The notes under the pieces are model-generated. The model saw only the letters and a list, made by a program, of their open reading frames with translations. It was not told the DNA's origin and did not search any database. The translations under genes were made by a program, and so were the position numbers. A stretch of DNA of 64,000 nt, taken from Anaerovibrio lipolyticus DSM 3074 (lineage in GTDB: Bacteria; Bacillota; Negativicutes; Selenomonadales; Selenomonadaceae). Positions 35,158-44,985 of this stretch are shown piece after piece; the stretch's first letter is position 1; every line of letters begins with the position of its first letter. The stretch is from positions 92,483-156,482 of the forward strand of contig NZ_FQYW01000009.1 of NCBI RefSeq assembly GCF_900141865.1, written 5' to 3'.

Positions 35158-35604
35158 TTAATCTGTTATACTTGCCAACAACCTTTCCAGGGCCTCCTTA
35201 AACTTTATGTCATCATCTTCCAAGCGTTTCCTTGGTCCCTTAAGGTGATGTTTCCCAGATGCCCTGCGTGCCTTCTTGGTGATGTGTCGCTCCATCAGCA
35301 ACCTATCTATATTTTCATTGGTATATAGCCAGCCATTCTGATGGATAGCATATGCCTTCTTACCCAGAGCCATAGCCGCAACACCGTAATCCTGGGTAAC
35401 AACCACATCACCTTCGTGGCACAGATTAACTAGAGCAAAATCCACCGCATCTGCACCTGCTCCAATTACCTTTACCTCACTGTAATCTGATTGTAGTATA
35501 TGATTGGTGTCACAAAGAAGTGTCACAGGAACATCATATTTAATAGCCACTTCCTCTGTCTGCCTAACTACCGGGCATCCATCTGCATCAACAAATATTC
35601 TCAT
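35158..35604 (-). CDS. YaiI/YqxD family protein (DUF188, PIN-like)
   Basis: 148 residues opening MRIFVDADGCPV, the family signature; homologues start at this Met. An in-frame ATG at 35622 would add six residues. Further conserved blocks are DTNH, GADAVDFALV, DVVVTQDYGVAAMAL and GKKAYAIHQNGWLY. The fold is NYN/PIN-like with acidic residues suggesting an RNase, but no activity is established. It lies 18 bases after the small Cys-rich gene. Confidence 0.88.
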   Translation of the reverse strand: MRIFVDADGCPVVRQTEEVAIKYDVPVTLLCDTNHILQSDYSEVKVIGAGADAVDFALVNLCHEGDVVVTQDYGVAAMALGKKAYAIHQNGWLYTNENIDRLLMERHITKKARRASGKHHLKGPRKRLEDDDIKFKEALERLLASITD

Positions 35605-35622
35605 ATTATCCGTCTCTTTCAT

Positions 35623-35832
35623 TTATCCTTGGCTCGTATTATATTCATTGGCAATCTCCTGAAATGTTCTTTTGCCTTCAATGTAGTCAGCATATACAAG
35701 TTCTGGTGATTTACCATGATAAACCTGACATAAACCACATATTTCACAATTACCGCGACAGTAAAAATTATCGTAAATATACTTCTCCCGCTCCGCAGTA
35801 GTTGAAGTTTCAATATCTGGAGGACTTCCCAT
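35623..35832 (-). CDS. Small Cys-rich protein
   Basis: 69 residues from ATG 35832. A compact motif YCRGNCEICGLCQVYHG (four Cys, C-x3-C-x2-C-x2-C) could bind zinc or an iron-sulphur cluster. The C-terminus is helical and acidic. The family is not recognised. It is cotranscribed with the YaiI gene. Confidence 0.6.
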   Translation of the reverse strand: MGSPPDIETSTTAEREKYIYDNFYCRGNCEICGLCQVYHGKSPELVYADYIEGKRTFQEIANEYNTSQG

Positions 35833-35987
35833 AACAACACCTCGCATTCATCATTTTCTATGCATAATATTTTTTCTATAGTATATCATTCTTCATATAA
35901 TAAATGTTTTTTTATTGAAGGAAAGACAGATATTTTTGTCGAATTTGATTAAAGTATAGGAAAGTGCTTTAAGGGAGGTTAAAACCG

Positions 35988-36773
35988 ATGGGAAAAATTA
36001 TGTTTAAATCATTAGCCATGACATTATTGGCATCCGTTGCTGCTACAGCGGCTCTGGCAGCCCCTATGCAGCAGGCGCACCAAATCGATATTTTGTCTCA
36101 GACAGGTATGGGAAGTAAAGGCTGGTTCGTAACGCCGGCAAAGGACAAGGATTGGGAAAAATGGCATTATGCCATAACAGATCTTGATCATGACGGCAAT
36201 GTTGAACTATTCAAGGCCAAGGAGGCAGGCCTGGATGGGGCAGCTTATATCCAGTGTGAGGAAATGGACGCAAAAACCTTGGAACGCCGTTGGGGTGTAT
36301 ATCTTACTGGTGGATCGGATTATCCAGATATTTTCAGCGCACCGGATTCAGCAAAAAATCCTCAAATATATGCAAATCCTGGGGAAGGGATTTATTATTA
36401 CATATTTGACAGCGTAAAATGGCAAACAGAATTTGAGAACACCACCAAAACCTATGCTATACGCCTGATTGGCGATTTACTTATTGATGAATTTGCTATA
36501 AAGAAATGGCAATTATCCGGCTATGATGGCACGGAAACAAATCACTATTACCTGCCTGGATGGCTAAACAGCGATGCAGAAAATCATACCGCAGATCAGC
36601 CTCCTGTAGAAATTGATAAATCAAGATATGACAATCTCTTACAGGAGCACTTGGGCGGTGGCCAAATTCAACAGGGAGCCATTGGCTGGATGGATACCAA
36701 GGAATTATTGACCCAGCTTCAGGAAAAGAAATCCTTTAATATGTTATGGGATTCCTACAGGGCTTTCAAATAA
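35988..36773 (+). CDS. Exported protein of unknown function
   Basis: 261 residues with a classic signal peptide (MGKIMFKSLAMTLLASVAAT, cut near ALAA/PMQQ) and AAGGGAGG upstream of the start. The mature part contains an EF-hand-like DLDHDGNVELF (about 65-75) that could bind calcium, and aromatic-rich strands. No family was recognised. It is monocistronic with a hairpin at 36788-36823 downstream. Confidence 0.65.
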   Translation: MGKIMFKSLAMTLLASVAATAALAAPMQQAHQIDILSQTGMGSKGWFVTPAKDKDWEKWHYAITDLDHDGNVELFKAKEAGLDGAAYIQCEEMDAKTLERRWGVYLTGGSDYPDIFSAPDSAKNPQIYANPGEGIYYYIFDSVKWQTEFENTTKTYAIRLIGDLLIDEFAIKKWQLSGYDGTETNHYYLPGWLNSDAENHTADQPPVEIDKSRYDNLLQEHLGGGQIQQGAIGWMDTKELLTQLQEKKSFNMLWDSYRAFK

Positions 36774-36787
36774 CATCTAAACCTAAT

Positions 36788-36823
36788 ATATCCCCCTGAG
36801 CACCATATGGCTTAGGGGGATAT
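36788..36823. terminator. Inverted repeat between convergent genes
   Basis: ATATCCCCCTGAGC pairs with GCTTAGGGGGATAT. The T runs on either side are modest, so its strength is uncertain. Confidence 0.6.
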
Positions 36824-36838
36824 TTCGTTTTCTACGAC

Positions 36839-38185
36839 TTATTTATACTTTTTTACAAACAAAAATATGGTCCGATTATCCTTTGAATAATCATCAGCCC
36901 GCAGCATCTCAGCAGTAACTGGAATATATTTCCCACCTACAAGCCTTTTATATGGAAATGAATAATAATTCTTTTTGCCTTCAAAAAATTCCTTAACAAA
37001 TTCTAAATCCATGTACTTTAAAAACGTTTCCTGATCATCGGTATGAATATACCCAGCCTCAACGTAACGCTTTATATCTACAGAAAGAGAATATCTGGTA
37101 TCATTGAAATTTTTAAACTCCTCCTCATCAATATGAATAATCTGGTAGCTGTTAGTTGTAAGATTCAGCTTCAGGACCTTTTCATACATACAGCTGAGGG
37201 CATTATGGGCACTCTGTCTGCCGGTGCGGTCTACTCCCTTGAGAGCATAGTATTGCTCCTTATCACGATACATACGCTCATCGGCAATCTTGGCCATTTC
37301 ATATATATCTTTCTCACAGCACTCTGTTTGGGTGACGTAACCCAATGATATGGACATGCTATCAACCAGCTTGCCGTGCCAGCCTTCCACCACACTGTTA
37401 AATTGGCAAATAAGACGTGGAAGATTAGCCGGAGAAATATAAATAACCGCAGCAAACTCATCACCACCAAGCCTATATACCCGACCATACTGCGAAAAGC
37501 ACTGTCTGAGGCAATCCGCAACCCCAATAATCAGCTCATCTCCAGCATCATGACCCAATGTATCATTTACAATTTTAAGACCGTTAACATCAACGGACAG
37601 AAATACCATGTTAGTTTGCAGCTTTGAATTATCATATTCCTGCAAATTTTCATTGTACATCTTGCGATTATAAAGCTGAGTAAGACCATCAATATAGGAA
37701 TTATAAATAAGCTGTGATTCCTTGTTCTTCTCATAGTTTATATCACGGACTGCAAAAATAGCCTTTGTAAGAACGCCATCCTCATCCACCTGCCCAGGAA
37801 AAAGAATAGCCTCCAGCCAGCCGGTATTAATTCCTTCATATTGATAGGTAATATACTTTTTATCCCGCAAACGATACCCCATTGTGCTGATTTCCGTAAA
37901 AGCCACCATACCAGATATATACTCCGGTTTAACCAACATCCGACACATATCCTTGACAGATATACTGATATTACCAGTATATCCCATAATAGTATGGACA
38001 TGAGCCTCATCCACATATATTTCCCTATACATTTCTGTCACCAGATCAAAGGAATATATGTAAATATAGAATTTTGACATGGAATCAACAACTGCCAGCT
38101 GTTCCCGAAGCTTTGCCTCACAGTCAAAGCTCATTTCCATACTGCTATTCATTAAATTATCCATTAGCCTATGTGAATTGCCCAT
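36839..38185 (-). CDS. Diguanylate cyclase (GGDEF) with flanking PAS-like regions
   Basis: 448 residues, no membrane segment. The N-terminal PAS-like part (about 20-155) precedes a GGDEF domain (about 170-325) with LTQLYNRKMYNE, LSVDVNGLKIVND and an intact RLGGDEFAAV (240-244), so it should make c-di-GMP. No RxxD inhibitory site is seen just before GGDEF. The C-terminal 110 residues contain LNLTTNSYQIIHIDEEEF, echoing the N-terminal sensor (SFDLVTEMYREIYVDE), which suggests a second sensory module. Confidence 0.87.
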   Translation of the reverse strand: MGNSHRLMDNLMNSSMEMSFDCEAKLREQLAVVDSMSKFYIYIYSFDLVTEMYREIYVDEAHVHTIMGYTGNISISVKDMCRMLVKPEYISGMVAFTEISTMGYRLRDKKYITYQYEGINTGWLEAILFPGQVDEDGVLTKAIFAVRDINYEKNKESQLIYNSYIDGLTQLYNRKMYNENLQEYDNSKLQTNMVFLSVDVNGLKIVNDTLGHDAGDELIIGVADCLRQCFSQYGRVYRLGGDEFAAVIYISPANLPRLICQFNSVVEGWHGKLVDSMSISLGYVTQTECCEKDIYEMAKIADERMYRDKEQYYALKGVDRTGRQSAHNALSCMYEKVLKLNLTTNSYQIIHIDEEEFKNFNDTRYSLSVDIKRYVEAGYIHTDDQETFLKYMDLEFVKEFFEGKKNYYSFPYKRLVGGKYIPVTAEMLRADDYSKDNRTIFLFVKKYK

Positions 38186-38401
38186 TTTTATTACCTATTT
38201 AAAACGCATAAACTAAAAAAACATAATCCAGCTACTTCTATTTTATACCTTCAGTTTACTTCTCCCTTCCCCCCTATTTTTCCTGCTTAAAGCACAGAAA
38301 AATAGAATATTTTTAACAAATAGGGTATAATGTTCAAGGACTTTTTATTTATTGGGAAAACTTAGTAAAGTAAATCTTCATCTTGTTTAGGAGGAACGAA
38401 A

Positions 38402-39715
38402 TTGGAAAATAAAAAAAGCTTTGGAGCACTGCTGCCTATAGCAGTTTTTGTGTTCCTTTATCTGGGACTGGGTATTACCCTGGAGTACATAATGGATGTA
38501 CCCATGGGTTTTTATAATGTTTCAGTAGTGGTTGTATTTATGATAGCCCTTCTGGTGGCCTGCATACAGGCAAATGGCATTAATATGAATGAAAAATTAA
38601 AAATCATGGCCAACAGCATGGCTGACCCCAATATTATCACCATGATTTTAATTTTCCTTATGGCAGGCGTTTTTGTTGGCGTTTTGGGAAGGAGCAGTGC
38701 TGAAAGTGTGGCGTACTTTCTCCTGTCCCTTATCCCGGCAGATTATGCTATTCCTGTGCTTTTCCTTATCAGTGCCTTTGTATCATTGGCCATGGGTACC
38801 TCTGTAGGAACTATTACACTTATAACACCTATTGCAATAGCCATTGGTGGCTGCACTGGCTATCCCATGCCCCTTTGTGTTGGCACCGTAATGGGAGGAG
38901 CCATGTTTGGTGACAACCTTTCCTTTATTTCTGACACCACCATCGCTGCCTGCAACGGTCAAGGCTGTAAAATGCAGGACAAATTCAAGGCTAACTTTAA
39001 AATCGCTGTTCCTGCGGCCCTTTTAACCATAATAGTTCTTTACTTCCTCACTTTGGAACGCCCGGCTGGAGACCTTAATATTGAGGAATATAACCTTATT
39101 AAAATTATCCCTTATCTTCTGGTACTAATTGGCGGAGTAATGGGCTTCAATGTGTTTTTAGTGCTTCTGGTGGGTATTATCAGCGGTTCTATTCTTATGC
39201 TGGGCATGGGTGAAATATCTTCCTTGGACTATCTGACAAATATTGGCAAGGGTACTGCCGGAATGTTCGAAACCTCCATGGTTGCCATTCTGGTATCCTG
39301 CATTGGTGGTCTTATAGCTTATAATGGTGGATTTAATGCCCTTCTTTCTACAGTACATAAGATTTTCAGCACCAAAAAGGGTGGTATGCTGGGCATAGGT
39401 ATGCTGGTGGGCTTTATGGATATTGCCACTGCCAATAATACCGTCGCTATCGTAATGACCAACCCTATTGCCAAGAAAATTTCCGAGAGCTTTAATATTT
39501 CATCCAAGGAATCCGCTTCCTTGCTGGATACCTTCTCATGTATATTCCAGGGCATTCTTCCATACGGTGCCCAGATGCTGGTGGCTCTTTCCATTGCAAC
39601 CAGCCTTGGCTGGGAAATTTCCGCTTTTCACGTACTGCCTTATCTTCTTTACCCTTATCTGTTATTAGTAAGCTCCATACTCTTTGTTTTCCTTCCAAGC
39701 ATAGATGAGGATTAA
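38402..39715 (+). CDS. Na+/H+ antiporter, NhaC family
   Basis: 437 residues from a TTG at 38402 with AGGAGG 7 bases upstream. About 12 membrane segments. Family motifs include FVSLAMGTSVGTITLITPIA and VMGGAMFGDNLSFISDTTIA, with the ion-binding Asp residues. It exports Na+ (or swaps organic anions) using the proton gradient. A TATAAT lies at 38326-38331 with a poor -35. Confidence 0.85.
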   Translation: MENKKSFGALLPIAVFVFLYLGLGITLEYIMDVPMGFYNVSVVVVFMIALLVACIQANGINMNEKLKIMANSMADPNIITMILIFLMAGVFVGVLGRSSAESVAYFLLSLIPADYAIPVLFLISAFVSLAMGTSVGTITLITPIAIAIGGCTGYPMPLCVGTVMGGAMFGDNLSFISDTTIAACNGQGCKMQDKFKANFKIAVPAALLTIIVLYFLTLERPAGDLNIEEYNLIKIIPYLLVLIGGVMGFNVFLVLLVGIISGSILMLGMGEISSLDYLTNIGKGTAGMFETSMVAILVSCIGGLIAYNGGFNALLSTVHKIFSTKKGGMLGIGMLVGFMDIATANNTVAIVMTNPIAKKISESFNISSKESASLLDTFSCIFQGILPYGAQMLVALSIATSLGWEISAFHVLPYLLYPYLLLVSSILFVFLPSIDED

Positions 39716-39745
39716 CTTTTAAACTTAATAACTAGCTAAAAAAAT

Positions 39746-39787
39746 AACTCTGCTATTAATCAGTTTAACTGACTAACAGCAGAGTTT
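39746..39787. terminator. Bidirectional terminator between nhaC-like and M13 peptidase genes
   Basis: AACTCTGCTATTAATCAGTT pairs with AACTGACTAACAGCAGAGTT in a long stem, with T runs on both strands. Confidence 0.88.
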
Positions 39788-39829
39788 TCTTATTGCTTAA
39801 TTAATTGCTATATTTAGCTTATTTCAGAC

Positions 39830-41962
39830 CTACCATACAAGAATCCGCTTTTCAGGAGCCAGATACATTTTGTCCCCAGGCTTTATGTCGTAGGTCTCAT
39901 TGAATTTATCAAATTGCTGCAATATAACATTGACCCTTAGGTATGGCAACGGATGAGGATCCGTATTCACCTGAAGCTCGCCATACTCTTTGGTATATAT
40001 GCTTTGCCACAGCTTGCCATATTGGTTGAAGAATTGCTTGTAATTAAAATCCGGCTTATTCTTGGCAATGGAAAGTATACACTGCATACCGCCAATATCC
40101 GCAATAGTCTCTCCCTTATTGATTTCACCATTGCAATGAAGTCCTTCATATACAGTAATGCTGTTAAGGTAGTCCACTACTTTCTTGGCCCTTTCATTGA
40201 AGGCTGCCTTATCCTCTGGTGTCCACCATTCCTTCATGTTACCGTTTTCATCGAACTGGGAGCCGGTAGTATCAAAGCCATGGGAAATTTCATGGGCAAT
40301 AATCATACCTATACCACCCATTTTTTCCTCATAGGAATAGTCACTGTAATAAAATACTCCATTGAGAATGCCCGCAGGAATATTGATGGAATTGTCAGCT
40401 ATATTGTACATGGCATTAACGGTGTAGGTAGGAATCCAGTTTATTTCCACCTCGCCGTTCATCTTCTTGATGTACTCACCAATCTCCCATTTTAAAAGGG
40501 CGTTACGCACATCAATAAGATTCTTGCACTTGTTCAGCTTAATATCATTCCACTTCTTAGGCTTATCCGGCATAACTGCACGAATCTTCAGATTATCCAG
40601 CTTGGTAATGGCCTTTTGACGGACCTCAGGAGACAGGAAGGCCTCATTCTGAAGCATAGCCCTATAATAATTGGTTACATCAGCTATTATACCTTCAATA
40701 TCCTGCTTTACTTCCTTGCTGCAATACGCCTCGGCATAAAGATTGGACAAAGGGCCTGGCAATACGGCCTTTACATATTCCACACCTCTTACCCAGTCCG
40801 GAACACTTCCTTTATAGCCCCTCACTGCCAGATTGTGCTCCATGGCAACATCATTGGCAGCGGAATTAAGCATTTCCATATTTTCCAGCATTCGATAAAC
40901 AATAAGGGTATCCTTCATATCCTGAAGGTGCTCCTCGTTGTAATATGTCGCCAATGCCTTTATATATGCAGGATTTGGTACAGAAAAGCGCTCTGCCTGG
41001 TCAAGACCGTATTTATTGAGATAGGCCATTATAGGATAACGACCAGCCATCTCCTTCAGCTCATCAAGGGTTACAGGATTATTGGTCTTTTGAAGATAAT
41101 CCGCCTTGGAGGCCTCCTCACGGGTATACATGCTGCCAGCCAAAGCGTACTCCAGACGATACATGGCTTCTATCTTAGCCTTGGCTGTTTCCTCATCGTA
41201 CTTTGCCAACAGCATCATTTTCTTGGCCGCCACATCATTGGCATTTTTAATGCGTTTGCCCAAGACCGTCATATTTGAATATTCCGCTGCATCCCCAAGG
41301 GTAAGTCCCATAGGAATAATATTCATGGCATAATGCTTGGTATCATTCAAATCCGGCTGCAAATCAGGCTCACAAAATGCACTGTTGGGAACTACATCAC
41401 CAATAATGTAGTTATCCATATCCTCCAGGGTCTGAATGGCCTCGATTTTATTCACATCATCCATCAGAGGCTTCAAGCCGATTTTATCACGCTTGTTCCA
41501 GTCCTTAACCATCCTATATACCTTTTGGCAAATGGAGGCATCATGACTAAACAGGGAAGGGGTTTCCAGTAAATTAGCAATATTATAATCTACCTTGCTG
41601 TTTACCTCGTTGAACACGTCATAGGATGAGCTGATACCATACTCACCCATTTGCTTTATCCAATAATCGTTGTTGTAGGAATAGAAATTATCCTTGGCAG
41701 AAAAGCTGGGCACCTCATGCTTCTTGTCGATAACGCTGACATCCATCCAAGGACTGCCACCATCAGCAATAGGCTTGTTGGCACTGACATACTTTTGATC
41801 AGCTACATCAGCAGCTGCCCCCTTTGGCTCCTCCTTCTCCAGGATAACCGTGGTCTGCTGAACATCATTTATCTTTGATGCTTCAGAGGCATTAGGTAAA
41901 AATACAAAGGCGCAGGCCATTGCCAAAGCCAATAGCTTCATTTTAAATTTCACAAAGACCAT
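39830..41962 (-). CDS. pepO: Exported M13-family zinc metallopeptidase (PepO/neprilysin type)
   Basis: 710 residues with a signal peptide (about 1-28, cut near SEAS). The zinc site HEISH is at 557-561 (IIAHEISHGFDTTG); the third ligand is the Glu in GETIADIGG (about 620). NSINIPAGIL matches the family's substrate-backbone motif (NAYY/NxIxxPAxIL), and the C-terminus ends ILVW like the usual xVW. It degrades peptides of modest size outside the cytoplasm. ATG 41962 follows GGCGGTGAT. Confidence 0.92.
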   Translation of the reverse strand: MVFVKFKMKLLALAMACAFVFLPNASEASKINDVQQTTVILEKEEPKGAAADVADQKYVSANKPIADGGSPWMDVSVIDKKHEVPSFSAKDNFYSYNNDYWIKQMGEYGISSSYDVFNEVNSKVDYNIANLLETPSLFSHDASICQKVYRMVKDWNKRDKIGLKPLMDDVNKIEAIQTLEDMDNYIIGDVVPNSAFCEPDLQPDLNDTKHYAMNIIPMGLTLGDAAEYSNMTVLGKRIKNANDVAAKKMMLLAKYDEETAKAKIEAMYRLEYALAGSMYTREEASKADYLQKTNNPVTLDELKEMAGRYPIMAYLNKYGLDQAERFSVPNPAYIKALATYYNEEHLQDMKDTLIVYRMLENMEMLNSAANDVAMEHNLAVRGYKGSVPDWVRGVEYVKAVLPGPLSNLYAEAYCSKEVKQDIEGIIADVTNYYRAMLQNEAFLSPEVRQKAITKLDNLKIRAVMPDKPKKWNDIKLNKCKNLIDVRNALLKWEIGEYIKKMNGEVEINWIPTYTVNAMYNIADNSINIPAGILNGVFYYSDYSYEEKMGGIGMIIAHEISHGFDTTGSQFDENGNMKEWWTPEDKAAFNERAKKVVDYLNSITVYEGLHCNGEINKGETIADIGGMQCILSIAKNKPDFNYKQFFNQYGKLWQSIYTKEYGELQVNTDPHPLPYLRVNVILQQFDKFNETYDIKPGDKMYLAPEKRILVW

Positions 41963-41990
41963 ATTATCACCGCCATTTCACATCAAATCA

Positions 41991-42839
41991 TCAGCCCTTG
42001 GCTGACTCCTGATTGTACACATCCTTTAACAGGGTTTCCTTGCGCAGCTCAAGACATTCGCACTTTCTGTCCTCCGCATCAACATTTCTGATGGTTTCCA
42101 AAATAATCTCACCAATCATAGGTGCGTCGTCATAGAAAATGTCTGTCATGTCCTGATGGGACCATTTTTTTATACCCTCGCCATAATTAACGGTAAAATA
42201 CAACCCCGCATAGCAGGCACCTATTTCACGGGCAAGATACACCTCAGGGCACATGCTCTGGCCCACAATATCTGCATGGCCGTTAAGCATAGCCACCTCA
42301 GCAGGACTTTCAAAATGTCGGCCGTCGGTTACAGCGTATGTACCTCTGGTGAAGATACGTCCATCAAAGCGCTTTTTGGTGGCCTTAATAAGGGCCTCAC
42401 GAAGCTCCGGGCAAAGGGCATCACGCATTACGAGCAAATATCTGCCATCCAGCATAACATCCTTGCGCATAGACATATCAAGGTAATCATCCGGCACCAT
42501 AAAATCACGGATATCCAGGAGCTTATTTACTGTTCCTACGCCTCCCTCGGAAATAATACGCTTTACCCCCGCCTCACGGAACACCCAGAACACCTGACGG
42601 GAGGCATCTGCTCTGGTGACACCACTGCGCCAGCCGTGCATTCTTACTGTGAGAACGTGCTTTTCCCCTACAGTAAAATGACGGAAGGCCGGGCTTTTGC
42701 CGTATGGAGTATCAAAATAAAGGTTCTCTGCCACTATTTTAACATCTTCATCCTTTACATTGGCAGGAAAATTTGAGGAAAGAGTGCCGGAACCACCCAC
42801 CACAGCATAATCTGCCTTTGGAATCATATTATCAGCCAT
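41991..42839 (-). CDS. MTAP/PNP-family nucleoside phosphorylase in the menaquinone cluster
   Basis: 282 residues from ATG 42839 (GGAGG upstream, one base after mqnC ends). The phosphate motif VVGGSGTL and the signature GQSMCPEVYLAREIGACYAG identify the methylthioadenosine phosphorylase branch, although the usual GMT is GQS here. In this operon it may act on 6-amino-6-deoxyfutalosine or recycle methylthioadenosine, in place of the missing MqnB hydrolase. That assignment is inference from position. Confidence 0.78.
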   Translation of the reverse strand: MADNMIPKADYAVVGGSGTLSSNFPANVKDEDVKIVAENLYFDTPYGKSPAFRHFTVGEKHVLTVRMHGWRSGVTRADASRQVFWVFREAGVKRIISEGGVGTVNKLLDIRDFMVPDDYLDMSMRKDVMLDGRYLLVMRDALCPELREALIKATKKRFDGRIFTRGTYAVTDGRHFESPAEVAMLNGHADIVGQSMCPEVYLAREIGACYAGLYFTVNYGEGIKKWSHQDMTDIFYDDAPMIGEIILETIRNVDAEDRKCECLELRKETLLKDVYNQESAKG

Positions 42840-42840
42840 A

Positions 42841-43863
42841 TCAGAACCTCCGTAAAATCTCATACTTGGTATTTCTCTGGGCTGGCTTCTTGCCGGCCCC
42901 CTTAATCATTTCCACCATTTTATTAATGGACATATCATAAGCTGTTCCTGCGGCCCTCACCACATTTTCCTCCAGCATAATGCTGCCAAGATCATCGGCA
43001 CCAAAGCCAAGAGTCAGCTGACCGATACGCTCCCCCTGGGTTACCCAGGATCCCTGAATGTGCTTGATATTATCCATATACAGACGGCTCATGGCCAGAT
43101 TGCGCATATAATCCCAACCAGATACCTTCTCCCCACCCATTTCAGTGTTGTGAGGCTGGAATGTCCAGGAAATAAAGGCTCTGAAGCCACCTGTCTTATC
43201 CTGAAGCTGACGAATTCTGTCCATGTGTTCAATGCGCTGGGCCATGGTTTCACCCAAACCGATAACCATAGTGGCCGTTGATTCCATACCAATGGAATGG
43301 GCACACTCCATAACATGAAGCCAATCATCAGTCATTATTTTCTTAGGGCTGACCCGCTTGCGCACCTCATCCACCAGGATTTCAGCGCCGCCACCCGGAA
43401 GGCTGTCCAGCCCCGCAGCCTGCAATCTTTTCAGACATTCCAATATGGAAATACCCTCCTGATAGGCAAAATGCTGGATTTCAGTGGCTGTAAAGGAATG
43501 AATGGTTATATCATATTTGCTCTTAATGGACTTTAGCATATCCTCATAATATTTAAGGCCCAAATCAGGGTAAAGTCCCCCCTGAATCATCAGCTGGGTA
43601 CCACCCGCATCCACAGTCTCCTGTACCTTTGCCAATATTTCCTCATTGGTAAGAAGGTAGGCATCCTTGTGGTCCTTACGACGGAAAAAGGCGCAGAAAC
43701 GACACTCATTTTTGCACACATTGGTATAATTTATATTTCTGTCCACAATAAAGGTTACGGTATCATCAAACCGTTTGCGGCGTACTGCATCAGCCGCACG
43801 GCCCATTTCTATTGGATCGCCGTTAGTTAGAAGCTCCACGGCCTCCTTGGATTCCATACGCAT
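42841..43863 (-). CDS. mqnC: Cyclic dehypoxanthinyl futalosine synthase
   Basis: 340 residues. A radical SAM enzyme with CKNECRFCAF (C-x3-C-x2-C), LMIQGGLYPDLGL, LPGGGAEILVDEVR, and a C-terminal LTLGFGADDLGSIM. Its SWTFQPHNT block and DRNINYTNVC distinguish it from MqnE. It builds the spiro-cyclic intermediate of the futalosine route to menaquinone. Start at ATG 43863 with GGAGG, directly adjoining mqnE. Confidence 0.9.
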   Translation of the reverse strand: MRMESKEAVELLTNGDPIEMGRAADAVRRKRFDDTVTFIVDRNINYTNVCKNECRFCAFFRRKDHKDAYLLTNEEILAKVQETVDAGGTQLMIQGGLYPDLGLKYYEDMLKSIKSKYDITIHSFTATEIQHFAYQEGISILECLKRLQAAGLDSLPGGGAEILVDEVRKRVSPKKIMTDDWLHVMECAHSIGMESTATMVIGLGETMAQRIEHMDRIRQLQDKTGGFRAFISWTFQPHNTEMGGEKVSGWDYMRNLAMSRLYMDNIKHIQGSWVTQGERIGQLTLGFGADDLGSIMLEENVVRAAGTAYDMSINKMVEMIKGAGKKPAQRNTKYEILRRF

Positions 43864-44952
43864 TTATTCCGCCTCCTTTATTGGATGATAGAAGGTATCT
43901 CTTTCCACAGGAACCATCCCCGCCTCAGTAATAAGCTTTCTAAGACGCTCTCTGGTTGTGCCGGTACCAGTCTTGGCCCCGGCCTCATGGATAATCTTCT
44001 CCTCACCGATGGTACCATCCAAATCATCGGCACCAAAACCGAGGGCCAGCTGTGCCAACGGGGTTGTCAGCATAATCCAGAAGGCCTTGACGTGATCAAT
44101 ATTGTCCAAAATCAGACGGGACATGGCTATCATTTTCATATCCTCCCAAGAGCCCACACGCTTTAGATGACTAAGCTGGGTATTGGCTGGATGAAATGGG
44201 AAGGCGATAAAGGCCTGGAAGCCACCTGTTTCGTCCTGAATATCCCGTAGGGTAAAGAGGTGCTGAAGCCGCTCCTCAATGGTTTCAATGTGACCATACA
44301 TAATGGAGCAGTTGGTACGAATACCCAGTTCATGAGCCGCTTTTATGGTTTCTATCCACTGGGCTGTGGTGGCCTTTTTAGGGCAAATTTCCTTGCGCAC
44401 ACGATCATTAAGAATTTCTGCACCGCCACCTGGCAAGGAGGACAAGCCTGCCTCCTGCAAAATCTTCAAAATTTCCTTTACAGATTTTCCTGTCATCTGG
44501 CTAAAATGCACCACCTCAACAGGGGTAAAGGCCTTAATGTCCACATTTGGAAGGGCCGCCTTCACCTGGCGCACCACATTCAAATAATAATCGAAGGTCT
44601 TGGTTGGATGCAGCGCACTTACAATATGGATTTCCCCAAGATTTTTGACTTTTTTGGCATCCTCAAGGACCTTGGCAATATCCTCCGGTTCCATAACATA
44701 GCCCCGCTTGTCCCCCTCCTCACACTGGAAGGCACACAGAGGACAGCCGGAGGTGCAGATATTGGTCAGATTTATATGTCTGTTTACATTATAATAAACA
44801 TTTTTGCCACTTTTCTTTTCCTTCATTTTGCGGGCACAGGAGGCCAGAAAAAGAAGGTCATTATCTTCGTAAAGGGCAAGGGCATCCTGAAGGGTCAGAC
44901 GCTCCCCGTTTTCGGCCTTTGCCCTTGCAATTTTTATAGCTTCTTCAATCAT
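43864..44952 (-). CDS. mqnE: Aminofutalosine synthase (radical SAM)
   Basis: 362 residues. The cluster motif CTSGCPLCAF lies in NRHINLTNIC..., with IHIVSALHPTKTFDYYL and SSLPGGGAEILNDRVR, and LALGFGADDLDGTIGEEK typical of MqnE. It joins 3-[(1-carboxyvinyl)oxy]benzoate to the SAM adenosyl group. AAGGAGA precedes ATG 44952. It lies between a second MqnE paralogue and mqnC. Confidence 0.9.
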   Translation of the reverse strand: MIEEAIKIARAKAENGERLTLQDALALYEDNDLLFLASCARKMKEKKSGKNVYYNVNRHINLTNICTSGCPLCAFQCEEGDKRGYVMEPEDIAKVLEDAKKVKNLGEIHIVSALHPTKTFDYYLNVVRQVKAALPNVDIKAFTPVEVVHFSQMTGKSVKEILKILQEAGLSSLPGGGAEILNDRVRKEICPKKATTAQWIETIKAAHELGIRTNCSIMYGHIETIEERLQHLFTLRDIQDETGGFQAFIAFPFHPANTQLSHLKRVGSWEDMKMIAMSRLILDNIDHVKAFWIMLTTPLAQLALGFGADDLDGTIGEEKIIHEAGAKTGTGTTRERLRKLITEAGMVPVERDTFYHPIKEAE

Positions 44953-44985
44953 TTTGGTAAATCTCCTTAAGAACTAAACTGATGC

